Assembly: GCA_014859965.1 (NCBI GenBank)
Contig: JACZKQ010000134.1
Span: forward strand, 18,474 to 82,473
Source of the DNA: Phycisphaerae bacterium
GTDB lineage: Bacteria > Planctomycetota > Phycisphaerae > Sedimentisphaerales > Anaerohalosphaeraceae
Direction of reading: 5' to 3'
Length of the DNA stretch: 64,000 nucleotides
Below the pieces are notes generated by a model. That model did not search any database and was not told the DNA's origin. It saw only the letters and a list, made by a program, of their open reading frames with translations. Below are positions 18,182 through 26,449 of this stretch, one piece after another; the first letter of the stretch is position 1, and every line of letters starts with the position of its first letter. A program made the position numbers and the translations under genes.

Positions 18182-19000
18182 ATGGAAGTGGATACCAGCA
18201 CATTGATTTTTGCTTTCTCGTTGACGCTTTTCGCGGGGCTGGCGACGGGCATCGGCAGTTGTCTTGCCTTCTTTGCCAAGCGGACTAATACACGGTTTCT
18301 GTCGATCGCGCTGGGGTTTTCGGCGGGGGTCATGATCTATGTGTCCTTCATAGAAATCTTCCAGAAAGCCAAAGACACCCTCGTCGACGCATTGGGCGTA
18401 TACGCCGGTTACTGGACGACAATTTTAGCGTTTTTCGGCGGGATGGGTTTAATCGCGCTAATTGACAAATGTGTACCGTCGTTTGAGAATCCACATGAGA
18501 TCCACAAAACCGAGGAGATGGATGACCCGGGACTTGCGGCCCGGTTCAACCGGCTCTACCGGATGGGGCTGTTGACCGCGCTGGCGATCGCGATACACAA
18601 TTTTCCGGAGGGGCTGGCGACCTTTACCATCGCCCTGCAAGACCCTCACTTGGGGATTGCCATCGCCATTGCCATTGCCATTCACAATATCCCGGAAGGG
18701 GTGGCGGTATCAATTCCTATCTACTACGCCACGGGCAGCCGCCGTAAGGCGTTTGTGTGGTCGTTTTTATCGGGCCTTTCTGAGCCCTTGGGCGCTGTAG
18801 TAGGTTACATGCTGTTAGCGGCGTTTTTCAACGAGGTTGTGTTCGGCATTCTCTTTGCAGGGGTGGCGGGTATCATGGTTTTTATTTCGTTCGACGAACT
18901 GCTGCCGGCGGCCCAGGAGTATCATCAGCACCACCTTCCACTCTATGGTCTGATCATAGGGATGATCGTCATGGCGATGAGCCTGGTGCTCTTGTCATGA
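18182..19000 (+). CDS. zupT: ZIP family metal transporter (ZupT-like)
   Basis: A 272-residue integral membrane protein with about eight hydrophobic segments. The paired metal-binding motifs of the ZIP family are intact: HNFPEGLATF in the fourth-helix region and HNIPEGVAVSIP in the fifth. The long loop containing an HEIHKT-like stretch is also usual. It should import zinc and other divalent metals across the cytoplasmic membrane. The length fits ZupT (about 257 residues in E. coli). It stands alone, with no metal-regulator gene next to it. Confidence 0.9.
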   Translation: MEVDTSTLIFAFSLTLFAGLATGIGSCLAFFAKRTNTRFLSIALGFSAGVMIYVSFIEIFQKAKDTLVDALGVYAGYWTTILAFFGGMGLIALIDKCVPSFENPHEIHKTEEMDDPGLAARFNRLYRMGLLTALAIAIHNFPEGLATFTIALQDPHLGIAIAIAIAIHNIPEGVAVSIPIYYATGSRRKAFVWSFLSGLSEPLGAVVGYMLLAAFFNEVVFGILFAGVAGIMVFISFDELLPAAQEYHQHHLPLYGLIIGMIVMAMSLVLLS

Positions 19001-19172
19001 TATCGCGGTTTTGGATCGGATGCTCCGGTGTTTCTTTTGTGGTCACGGAAACGGGATGAAGCCGGAGAATTTTAGGTTTTCGGCGTATACCCGGTTGCAT
19101 TTCGGCCGCCTTTGCCATATAAGCACCCAAAGGAACAAGTCATAAACCAGATTATTCTGAGAGGGATTTCAA

Positions 19173-19928
19173 ATGAATTCGAAAACCTGTAAGAACATGA
19201 GTATCGGCCTGCTTATCGTATGTCTCTCGCTGATGGGGTGCAGAAAAAAAACGGCCGAGCCTGTCGAAGAAAATGGCGGCCAGCCGGTCATCGAATCCCG
19301 GGTTATTCAGCAGGAACCCGTCCGTGAAACGCCGCCAATCATGACGCCGTCGGCAAACATAGAGCCGGTAACCCCGCCGCCGGCCATTGTGACGTCGCAG
19401 CTTGCGCCGCAGGAACTTAAGGCGGTTCAGATCTCTTTGCAGACGAGCAAGGGCGAAATCGTTGTCGAGCTGAATCAGAAGGCCGCGCCGGTTACGGTGG
19501 CCAACTTCCTGCGCTATGTCAACGCGGGTTTTTATGATGGTACGGTTTTTCACCGGGTCATCGCCGGATTCATGATCCAGGGCGGGCGGTTCACGTCGAA
19601 CATGGTTGAGAAAAAGACCCATACGGCCATCATCAACGAGGCGTCCAACGGCCTCAAGAACGAACGCGGGACAATCGCGATGGCCCGAACGCCGCTGCCG
19701 CACAGCGCGACAAGCCAGTTCTACATCAATCACAAGGACAACGCGATGCTGGACTACGGCACCTGCGATGATGGTTACGGATATACGGTGTTCGGAAAAG
19801 TCATCAAAGGCATGGAAGTCGTCGATGCCATCGCTGTCTCGCCGACAAAGATGTTCGAGGACGAAAAGAGTTTTCCCGTTCAGTCGATCACAATCAGTAA
19901 GGCTGCGGTGGTCGGCGGCGGTGTCTAA
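19173..19928 (+). CDS. Lipoprotein peptidyl-prolyl cis-trans isomerase (cyclophilin)
   Basis: The 251-residue product has a lipobox (LSLMGC, lipid-modified Cys at about residue 23), a proline-rich linker to residue 85, then a cyclophilin domain: VTVANFLRYVNAGFYDG, FHRVIAGFMIQGG and RGTIAMAR. It should speed prolyl isomerisation of proteins in the periplasm while tethered to a membrane. The catalytic arginine is in FHRVI. It lies 87 bases before a second, cytoplasmic-type cyclophilin, and the two probably arose by duplication. Confidence 0.9.
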   Translation: MNSKTCKNMSIGLLIVCLSLMGCRKKTAEPVEENGGQPVIESRVIQQEPVRETPPIMTPSANIEPVTPPPAIVTSQLAPQELKAVQISLQTSKGEIVVELNQKAAPVTVANFLRYVNAGFYDGTVFHRVIAGFMIQGGRFTSNMVEKKTHTAIINEASNGLKNERGTIAMARTPLPHSATSQFYINHKDNAMLDYGTCDDGYGYTVFGKVIKGMEVVDAIAVSPTKMFEDEKSFPVQSITISKAAVVGGGV

Positions 19929-20015
19929 ATCTCTTTTCCGAGGCCCATCGGGGCACCCGTGAACAGTAGACCAGTGAAAATTCGGTGTTTGCCGGATATT
20001 GAATAAGGAGACAGC

Positions 20016-20516
20016 ATGAAGGATGCCGTAAAACTTGAGACAAGCGCCGGCGACATTGTAATCGAACTGAACCGCGAGAAGGCTCCGCTTACGGTCGCCA
20101 ATTTCATGACGTATGCCGAGGATGGCTTTTTTGACGGGACGATCTTTCATCGTGTCATACCGGATTTCATGATCCAGGGCGGCGGGATGACGGCGGATAT
20201 GTCGCAGAGGAAGACGCGGGCGGCCATCAAGAACGAGGCCTCCAACGGACTCAAGAACGATCGCGGCACGCTGGCCATGGCCCGGACCAATGACCCCGAC
20301 AGCGCGACGGCACAATTCTTCATCAACTTGAAGGACAATGATTTTTTGAATTACAAGGGACCTTCCAATCCCGGCTATGCCGTCTTTGGCAAAGTGGTCG
20401 AGGGTATGGACGTGGTCGACGCCATCGCGGCCGTGAAGACGACATCAAAGGGCCACCACGACGACGTGCCGGCAGAGCCCGTGGTAATCAAGTCGGCGAC
20501 CGTAGTCGAAGAATAA
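20016..20516 (+). CDS. Peptidyl-prolyl cis-trans isomerase, cytoplasmic cyclophilin
   Basis: The 166-residue protein is a bare cyclophilin domain with [14 protein letters not shown] (catalytic Arg), [18 protein letters not shown] and [13 protein letters not shown], and length like bacterial PpiB. No signal peptide is present, so it acts in the cytoplasm. Start ATG 20016 follows AAGGAGA. It is closely similar to the cyclophilin domain of the lipoprotein upstream, which fits gene duplication followed by a change of location. Confidence 0.92.
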   Translation: MKDAVKLETSAGDIVIELNREKAPLTVANFMTYAEDGFFDGTIFHRVIPDFMIQGGGMTADMSQRKTRAAIKNEASNGLKNDRGTLAMARTNDPDSATAQFFINLKDNDFLNYKGPSNPGYAVFGKVVEGMDVVDAIAAVKTTSKGHHDDVPAEPVVIKSATVVEE

Positions 20517-20598
20517 GCGATCTGCAAGCATAAGCGACGGTCGCCTGCTGTCGAGGCTGAACGTCGGCGGAATCGCACTTAAGTACGTCACCGGTCTC

Positions 20599-21309
20599 GT
20601 GCTTGCGTTGATTGTCCAAATCTGCCCCATGCTCTTTGCGATGGCAGTCGGCATCATGTCTGGTGAAGTCAAGCTGAAAGCGGCGCGATTCACGCTGCCG
20701 ACCATAGTTCTGCTTCCGGTTCTGCTCTCTGTTATGACGTACAGCCTGTGCTTTGCGTGCAATGTCGTCGTGCGCAAGACGGCACGATCCTGGCTGATCG
20801 GTATGGGCGCGGCGTGCCTGCTGCTGCTCGTCCCGTTCGTGCTGCCGTTGGGGTATAAGGATATAGTCAGCGACGTGGCGCTATGGGCGTCCGGGTTCTA
20901 TCTTGCGATCATGCTCGTCGCGGCAGCGGGCGCGTTTGTGCTTGCGATCCTGGCGGCGCAATACGATTGGCGACTGAAGACAAACCTCAAAGGCCTCCTC
21001 TGGGCGGGCGCGGCCATGGTTTTCGGACGGATGCTGTTTGCAAGCAGTCAGGTCGCCAACCTCAAAGTGCTGGCGGAATTTGTTGCATCAGCTTCATACC
21101 AGTGGCATGGCGGCGAACTCGAAAACGTTGGCGGGCAGATCGTATTGCTCCATGCCGGGTACGTTGATGTCGATGACGCTACCTTATCCCTGCAGCTCGG
21201 CGTCGAAGCCGATCGTATCCCATTCCGGCCTCCTTTCATCGCTGGAAAAGAGGATGGTTACTCCGAGCCGGGGGGTGACAGTCTTCTTTTCGAGCCATTT
21301 GCTCTATGA
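20599..21309 (+). pseudogene. Membrane-protein remnant, probably ABC permease part
   Basis: The frame is open from inside the preceding gene without a convincing start; the residues from SISDGRLLSRLNVGG (about 20530) through about 21060 form several hydrophobic helices resembling part of an ABC-2-type permease. After about residue 155 (counted from GTG 20599) the sequence loses hydrophobic character and ends in an unrelated-looking tail at 21309. The ABC ATPase fragment that follows supports the idea of a broken transporter locus. Whether anything is expressed is unknown. Confidence 0.5.
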
Positions 21310-21634
21310 GATCGAGCCCGTGGCCGACCATGTTGCGATCCTCGACAATGGCGTTATTGTCAAGACCGGCAGGACCGAGGAACTCAGGGACAGCGTGCGA
21401 AGGTTCATTTTCACGCCCGCATCCGAGGCAGATGTCGAGCGTATTCCGGGCGTTCTGGATGTAATCCGGTCAAGCAATAGTGTTTCGGTGACGGTTGAAG
21501 ACTGTGCCGATGAGAAGAGACACAGGATAAAGGCGCTATCCGCCAACAGCCTTACGACGGAAGCGGCTCTGAATCTGGACGAAATATTCGAGGCGTATGT
21601 CATAGGCAACCGGGGGCGAGCGCCCGCCATGTGA
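21272..21634 (+). pseudogene. C-terminal fragment of an ABC transporter ATPase
   Basis: The frame encodes the end of an ABC ATPase: GVTVFFSSHLLYEIEPVAD contains the H-loop histidine, followed by HVAILDNGVIVKTGRTEEL and a C-terminal extension ending at TGA 21632. The Walker A, signature and Walker B motifs that must precede this are absent upstream in any frame I can read; the frame continues upstream only as unrelated sequence. It is therefore a truncated remnant and should be non-functional. Confidence 0.75.
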
Positions 21635-22176
21635 AGCTTTATCATGACTTACGAGCGGATAACAGTTTTTTACATGTGACTTATCAAAAAAGTGCCATTC
21701 TGCGGCGGCTGTAATTCGCTTTTGCACGGCCCGAATCCGTTTCCCGCCGAGACGTGCCCGCCTTCATAGCCTCTGGCGCAACCAAAACCTGTCCTTCTAT
21801 CTCAGACACCGCTGTGTCCATGGTTCAACTCGGGCTTTTTTAGTCCGATAACCACGTTTGCCGGGATATTCGGGGCTGGTGCGTGCCGCGGCGTGGCGAA
21901 AGGAAGTTTGTTCGTAATCCCCGTCCGCAGGGCTGTATTGTTGCGCCGGGCCTCGATTTTGCCGACTATAGACACGGGGAGCGCCAATGGCGGCAGTGTC
22001 CGGGTGCGAGGCCGGCGGGTTGGGAGGCGTTAACCGATTGAACTTGACTGGTTTTGAGGAGGGCCACTTTGAAATTTTGGGTTCACATCCGCAGTATTTG
22101 ACGTATAATAGAAGGCAAACTATAGTTTGACCGGGAGAAGCGTTCCGGCGTCCTGAAAGGATGTCCAGACCGAAAG
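21635..22176. other. 540-base gap; holds a promoter candidate but no supported gene
   Basis: Several short open frames exist on the minus strand (for example 61 residues at 21802-21987), but none shows a domain or good ribosome site. The right part contains the promoter candidate for the sigma-factor gene. Confidence 0.5.
22082..22109 (+). promoter_or_regulatory. Candidate promoter of the ECF sigma gene
   Basis: TTCACA at 22082 and a perfect TATAAT at 22104 are separated by 16 bases and lie 68 bases before the sigma-factor start. An alternative TTGACG sits too close to the -10 box to serve with it. Confidence 0.4.
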
Positions 22177-22782
22177 ATGAATCCATTGTTAGAAAAATAT
22201 ACCGATGCAGAGTTGCTAAAGCGATACCGAGAGGGCGATGAGAGGGCATTTCGTGAGATCGTCGAGCGGTACAAAAACTCGTTATACTCGTTCCTAAGGC
22301 GGTTTTTGAACCGGCAGGACCTTGTCGAGGACGTCTTTCAGGAAACGTTTTTGCAGCTTTTTGCCAGCCGGGACAGCTTTGATGTCGATCGCCCGCTGCG
22401 GCCGTGGCTCTTCACTATTGCGGCAAACAAAGCCAAGGATGCCCTGCGTAAGATGCAGCGGCATTCCTCGATGTCGCTGGGTGCTATTGCGGACTCAGGG
22501 GATGTTTCGGTTGACGATGTGGTAAATATTCTTGCTTCTTACAAAGTCACCCCGTCGGATGAAGTGACCAAAGACGAGACCGCTCGTCGGGTACGTCAGA
22601 TCATAGCGGAAATGCCGGAAAACCTGCGGGGTATCCTTATCCTGGCCTACTTCGAGCAATTTTCTTACAAACATATGGCTGAGATCCTCAGTATACCAAT
22701 CGGAACCGTTAAGAGCCGCCTCCACACGGCGGTCATGCACTTTACTAAGAAGTGGAACGCCGCAAACCGGGAGCCCCGATGA
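22177..22782 (+). CDS. ECF RNA polymerase sigma factor
   Basis: The 201-residue protein has region 2 (about residues 20-75: DERAFREIVERYKNSLYSF, DLVEDVFQETFLQLF) and region 4 (about 140-190: MPENLRGILILAYFEQFSY, helix-turn-helix EILSIPIGTVKSRLHTA). It directs RNA polymerase to a set of promoters in response to a signal. The next gene begins one base after its stop and encodes a membrane protein, the usual arrangement for a sigma/anti-sigma pair. Confidence 0.92.
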   Translation: MNPLLEKYTDAELLKRYREGDERAFREIVERYKNSLYSFLRRFLNRQDLVEDVFQETFLQLFASRDSFDVDRPLRPWLFTIAANKAKDALRKMQRHSSMSLGAIADSGDVSVDDVVNILASYKVTPSDEVTKDETARRVRQIIAEMPENLRGILILAYFEQFSYKHMAEILSIPIGTVKSRLHTAVMHFTKKWNAANREPR

Positions 22783-22783
22783 C

Positions 22784-23836
22784 ATGTGTAGCCTAAGCAA
22801 AGAAGATAAGGACATTATACTCGATTTTTATTTTCGATGCGGAGATGAGGAGACAATCAATCGGGGGCGCGATTTGGTGGCAGCCAGTTCGGAAGCCGCC
22901 ATTCTTTATGCGCATTTGGAGGAGACGCTTACCCAGCTTGACAGCATCAAATACGAGCCATGCCCGGATAATCTTGTAGAACTGACCATTGCGCGCCTGA
23001 CGCTTGCGGCGTCGTCCGGTCAGACTCAGTTGGAGAAACTCCTTGAACTGGAGGGGCAAAAGGCCGGGGATAATGCGCCGCAGCAGGAACCTGTGGGGCG
23101 GGTGCTGACTTCGCCGAAATGGTGCTTCCGCGAGAGCCTGCTGAAAATGAGCAGTATGGCGGCGGTGTTGCTGATCACTGCCGGGATTGCATGGCCTACG
23201 CTGCAAAACATGCGGCAGACCGCACGGCGTATAACCTGCACAGGCCATCTTGGCAATCTGGGTTCGGGCCTTGCCAGATACGCCAGCGAGAGCGACGACT
23301 ACATCCCGTACGCGGCGGGGATGGGTGCTTCGCAGTGGTCGCGCATCGGCGAGGCCGGTTCGCATACCAGCAACCCGTTTATGCTGCTTAAGAATCAGTA
23401 TGCCGGAGCCGAAGATTTTATTTGCCCGGGCCACGCGAATGCGACCCCTCTGAAGGTCCGGCCCGAGGACCTGGCCTCACTGCAGGACTTTGCGTGTCGA
23501 AACAACCTCAGCTACAGTTTTCGTGTGTTGGGTCCGATGTCGGACAAGCGCCTTTCGCAGTTGCGCGGGCCTATCCTGGTGGATATGAGTCCCGTTTTCA
23601 AGAGTTTTTGCACACAGTCCCAATCGGGACCCGTTGAACTGGACGACGAACTGCTCAAGAGCCTCAGCAATAATCACGGACGCAGGGGGCAAAACATTTT
23701 GTCGACCGACGGCAGCGTGCAGTTCGTGCGGATGCGGCTTGTGGGCAACGATGATATTTTTACCATCCGCGGTGTCACGGTTTATTACGGTAACGAGCTG
23801 CCTGTCGATCCCGGCGACATCTTTCTGGCGCCGTGA
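22784..23836 (+). CDS. Probable membrane anti-sigma partner with HX9DG-like outer domain
   Basis: The 350-residue product has a cytoplasmic N-terminus (about 1-118), one transmembrane segment (about 122-142, SSMAAVLLITAGIAW) and a large outer part resembling the pseudopilin/DUF1559 type common in planctomycetes: CTGHLGNLGSGLARYASE, FICPGH, and the late NNHGRRGQNILSTDGSVQF, an H-x10-DG version of the HX9DG motif. Coupling to the sigma gene (one-base gap) and the topology suggest it holds the sigma factor at the membrane and responds to an outside signal. The N-terminal part shows no clear zinc-binding anti-sigma motif, so this is inferred from context. Confidence 0.6.
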   Translation: MCSLSKEDKDIILDFYFRCGDEETINRGRDLVAASSEAAILYAHLEETLTQLDSIKYEPCPDNLVELTIARLTLAASSGQTQLEKLLELEGQKAGDNAPQQEPVGRVLTSPKWCFRESLLKMSSMAAVLLITAGIAWPTLQNMRQTARRITCTGHLGNLGSGLARYASESDDYIPYAAGMGASQWSRIGEAGSHTSNPFMLLKNQYAGAEDFICPGHANATPLKVRPEDLASLQDFACRNNLSYSFRVLGPMSDKRLSQLRGPILVDMSPVFKSFCTQSQSGPVELDDELLKSLSNNHGRRGQNILSTDGSVQFVRMRLVGNDDIFTIRGVTVYYGNELPVDPGDIFLAP

Positions 23837-23839
23837 CTC

Positions 23840-24802
23840 TTACACATAATCGGCGTTTGCCAGGCATATCCTGGCGTTGCGCTGTAATCGTTCCAGGCCC
23901 AGGCGTTCTACGGGCGAATCTGCAAAGCATCTCCTGAAGTTTTCTTCATTCCACGTGAGCACCTCGCGAAGCGGCAGTCGGCCCGGTCGGCGGAGCGGCA
24001 GTTGGCGGCAGGGGCGACAAGGGGCATGATACGTACACGGACACGCCAACACGCATTCATCGCAGCCGAACAAACGGTCGCCGATCAGAGGCGCCAGCGC
24101 CGGGTCGATCGGCCCGCTATGCTCGATGGTCAGATAGCTGATGCAGCGGGCCGAATCGAAACCGCCGTCCGGGCGCAATGCACCTGTGGGACAGGCTTTT
24201 GTGCAGCGGTTGCAGTCTCCGCAGGCCGTCGGTACGGGCCCATCCGCGTCAAGCACCAGGTCGGTAACAATTTCCCCCAACAGCATCTGTGATCCCAACC
24301 GCTCGTTGGTGAGCATGTGATTTCTGCCGACGAAACCCAGGCCTGCGCGACGGGCAAGCGACCGCTCGGCCAGCGGTGCCGAATCGACGCATATCTTAAA
24401 ACGTGGGCACTTGCCGCCGGCCAGACCGGCTGCGGCGTCGGCGAGGGCGAATAGCCTGTCCTTCAGGAAAACGTGGTAATCGTCCAGTCGGGCATAATCG
24501 GCGATCCGGCCATGCGGCCCGGCGCCAGGCGGCTCCGGAGTTTCAGTAGGACTCAATGGTCCGTAGACGGTCGCGGTGCAGATGACCGAGCGGGCGCCGT
24601 TCAGCAGGGCCGCCGGATGCATTCGTTTGGCGATATTGCGGTGCATCCAGGACATGCCCGCGGCACAGTCCATGCTGAGCCATTTTTCGAAACAGGCTTG
24701 TTCGTCGGCGGAGATCGGCTCGGCCGTGGTGACGCCTACGAGATCAAAGCCAAGTGCAAGGGCCGCTTCCTTTATCGATTGGGTCAGGTTCATTGACTTC
24801 AT
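23840..24802 (-). CDS. queG: Epoxyqueuosine reductase (short form)
   Basis: The product carries the QueG signatures: two 4Fe-4S ferredoxin motifs (CGDCNRCTKACPTGAL and CDECVLACPC), the DSAPLAERSLARRAGLGFVG block and the start LTQSIKEAALALGFDLVGVT. The enzyme uses cobalamin and the clusters to reduce epoxyqueuosine to queuosine in tRNA, in the cytoplasm. From ATG 24802 it has 320 residues, shorter than E. coli QueG (379), lacking the C-terminal HEAT-like part. The frame extends upstream through the inverted repeat, but that stretch does not look like protein; ATG 24793 is an alternative start. Confidence 0.88.
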   Translation of the reverse strand: MKSMNLTQSIKEAALALGFDLVGVTTAEPISADEQACFEKWLSMDCAAGMSWMHRNIAKRMHPAALLNGARSVICTATVYGPLSPTETPEPPGAGPHGRIADYARLDDYHVFLKDRLFALADAAAGLAGGKCPRFKICVDSAPLAERSLARRAGLGFVGRNHMLTNERLGSQMLLGEIVTDLVLDADGPVPTACGDCNRCTKACPTGALRPDGGFDSARCISYLTIEHSGPIDPALAPLIGDRLFGCDECVLACPCTYHAPCRPCRQLPLRRPGRLPLREVLTWNEENFRRCFADSPVERLGLERLQRNARICLANADYV

Positions 24803-24855
24803 TATAGCGTCGTGACCGAATGTTTTCGACCCCTTACTCGGCTCATAGGGCAGAC

Positions 24856-25035
24856 GCATTCTCCTCATCGCTCGCAGCGCAGGTGTCGCCGGAGGACAGA
24901 GCAAAACCGTCCGGGGTCCCAGAGGCCAAAATCCCCCCCGGCGAACAGATGCTCCCATTTTGGCCTCTGCCCAAACGGTTTTGCTCTCCAAGGTCGCCGC
25001 AGGCCGTGTTTGGGATGAGGACGTCCGGAGAATGC
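24856..25035. repeat. Long imperfect inverted repeat between queG and mtnP
   Basis: Nested complementary blocks are directly visible: GCATTCTCC (24856) with GGAGAATGC (25027); AGAGCAAAACCGT (24898) with ACGGTTTTGCTCT (24975); AGAGGCCAAAAT (24921) with ATTTTGGCCTCT (24957). The inner two pairs are perfect and separated by asymmetric bubbles around a loop of about 24 bases. It lies between two divergent genes, so it may be a non-autonomous mobile element, a structured leader or a repeat used in regulation. Frames crossing it do not look coding. Confidence 0.75.
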
Positions 25036-25125
25036 GACAACCCTGCTTGGCTCGTTTGGTTCTTGAAATCGGGGTCCGATGGCGTTAGCATGGCTGTTGG
25101 ATGTCATTTTTGGAGATTCCACGGC

Positions 25126-26001
25126 ATGAAGGAAGAAATGATTGGTATTATTGGCGGGACGGGCGTTGGGGACGCTGTCCTGAAAATGATCGACGGTGTG
25201 GAGCACCGCCAGGTCGATACGCCATTCGGCAGACCCAGCGCCCCGGTTGCGGTTGGACGGCTCGGGACAAAAAAGGTTGCTTTTCTCAGCCGTCACGGCA
25301 GCGATCACACGATGTCGCCGAGCGAGGTCCCATACGCCGCCAACGTCTTCGCGCTCAAGCAGCTCGGTGTGACGACGCTGATTGCAAGCGGGGCGGTGGG
25401 CTCGCTGCGTGAGGGCATTGCCCCGCGCGAGCTGGTAGTGGTCGACCAGTTCATAGACAAAACGTACCGGCGGCAGAGCAGTTTTTTCGGCGGCCTGGGC
25501 GCGGTCCACTGTGAGCTTTCGCACCCGTGCTGCGGGCGATTGCGGACTTTGATCATAAGCGCCGCGGCCGACGTTGATGCGGTCACGCACCACCAGGGCA
25601 CCTATGTCTGCATGGAAGGTCCGCAGTTCAGTACGCGGGCCGAGTCGCTCATGCATCGGCAGTGGGGCGGCGACCTGATCGGCATGACGGCCATGCCGGA
25701 GGCGAAGCTGGCCCGCGAGGCCCAGATGTGCTACGCACTGATTGCGCTGGCCAGTGATTACGACTGCTGGAAGGAACACGATCCCGCCAAGGGCAAGAAG
25801 GCGCTGCTGGAGGAGATTCTGGGGCACGTGCAGGCGGCGACGGCCAATGCGGCAAAACTGCTGACGGCCGTATTGTCGGCTGACGGCAGCCTCTGCGACG
25901 AAACATGCGCGTGCAGGAAATCGCTCGAACTGGCCGTCTGGACCCGGCCGGATGCCATCGATGCGGATAAGAGAAAGTCACTCGGCGTACTGTTCGAATA
26001 G
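25126..26001 (+). CDS. mtnP: S-methyl-5'-thioadenosine phosphorylase family protein
   Basis: The 291-residue product matches the MTAP branch of nucleoside phosphorylases: IGIIGGTGVGD at the start, FLSRHGSDHTMSPSEVPYAAN (phosphate and base binding), GTYVCMEGPQFSTRAES and GMTAMPEAKLAREAQMCY. It cleaves methylthioadenosine with phosphate in methionine salvage, or a related purine nucleoside; the branch is clear but the exact substrate is inferred. Start ATG 25126 follows GGAG by 11 bases; ATG 25138 after AAGGAAG is a close alternative. The two-gene stretch with the CGGC protein (nine-base gap) is probably an operon. Confidence 0.85.
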   Translation: MKEEMIGIIGGTGVGDAVLKMIDGVEHRQVDTPFGRPSAPVAVGRLGTKKVAFLSRHGSDHTMSPSEVPYAANVFALKQLGVTTLIASGAVGSLREGIAPRELVVVDQFIDKTYRRQSSFFGGLGAVHCELSHPCCGRLRTLIISAAADVDAVTHHQGTYVCMEGPQFSTRAESLMHRQWGGDLIGMTAMPEAKLAREAQMCYALIALASDYDCWKEHDPAKGKKALLEEILGHVQAATANAAKLLTAVLSADGSLCDETCACRKSLELAVWTRPDAIDADKRKSLGVLFE

Positions 26002-26009
26002 AGGCTGCG

Positions 26010-26432
26010 ATGGTAGATTTGCTTAACAAGGAATATGTTGTCATCGTTCAGTGCGACATCGTCAAGCAGCGGTGTCCGGGATATTTCTGTGAGAAAGCGT
26101 ATTACGAACGGACGGGCGGGTTTTCCGAGTACCCAAAGGACAAGGCGTACCGGGTGCTGCATATTAGCTGCGGCGGCTGCTGCGGGCGGGCAGTGCATCG
26201 CAAGCTGACGCTGCTGAAACGCCGGCTCAAGAAGAAGGAGGACATCGGAAAGGACAAGATTGTCGTGCAGCTTTCTTCGTGTATGACGAAGGACAACTAC
26301 CACGCGCCGCCGTGTCCGCACCTCGACTACATCAAGACGCTCATCGGCCGCATCGGCATCGATATGTTGGAGGATACGGAGATCAGCGAGGTGGCGGAAA
26401 AACGTCGAGGCGAAGGCGTGTACGACGACTGA
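26010..26432 (+). CDS. CGGC domain protein
   Basis: The 140-residue protein shows the CGGC domain (PF08821): an early cysteine pair region CDIVKQRCPGYFC, the signature ISCGGCCGR and a late SSCMTKDNYHAPPCPH. The clustered cysteines and histidines suggest binding of a metal or iron-sulfur cluster. The function of this family is not known. It begins nine bases after mtnP and ends 17 bases before priA, so these three genes may be transcribed together. Confidence 0.82.
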   Translation: MVDLLNKEYVVIVQCDIVKQRCPGYFCEKAYYERTGGFSEYPKDKAYRVLHISCGGCCGRAVHRKLTLLKRRLKKKEDIGKDKIVVQLSSCMTKDNYHAPPCPHLDYIKTLIGRIGIDMLEDTEISEVAEKRRGEGVYDD

Positions 26433-26449
26433 GTCCGCGGCGGACAGAG

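Noticed and set aside
21802..21987. 61-residue minus-strand frame
   Set aside because: No recognised domain or ribosome site; it could be a decayed gene end but cannot be supported.
24820..25125. N-terminal extension of MtnP through the inverted repeat
   Set aside because: The extra 102 residues are unlike the family, whose members start near IGIIGGTG; the DNA there is explained by the inverted repeat.
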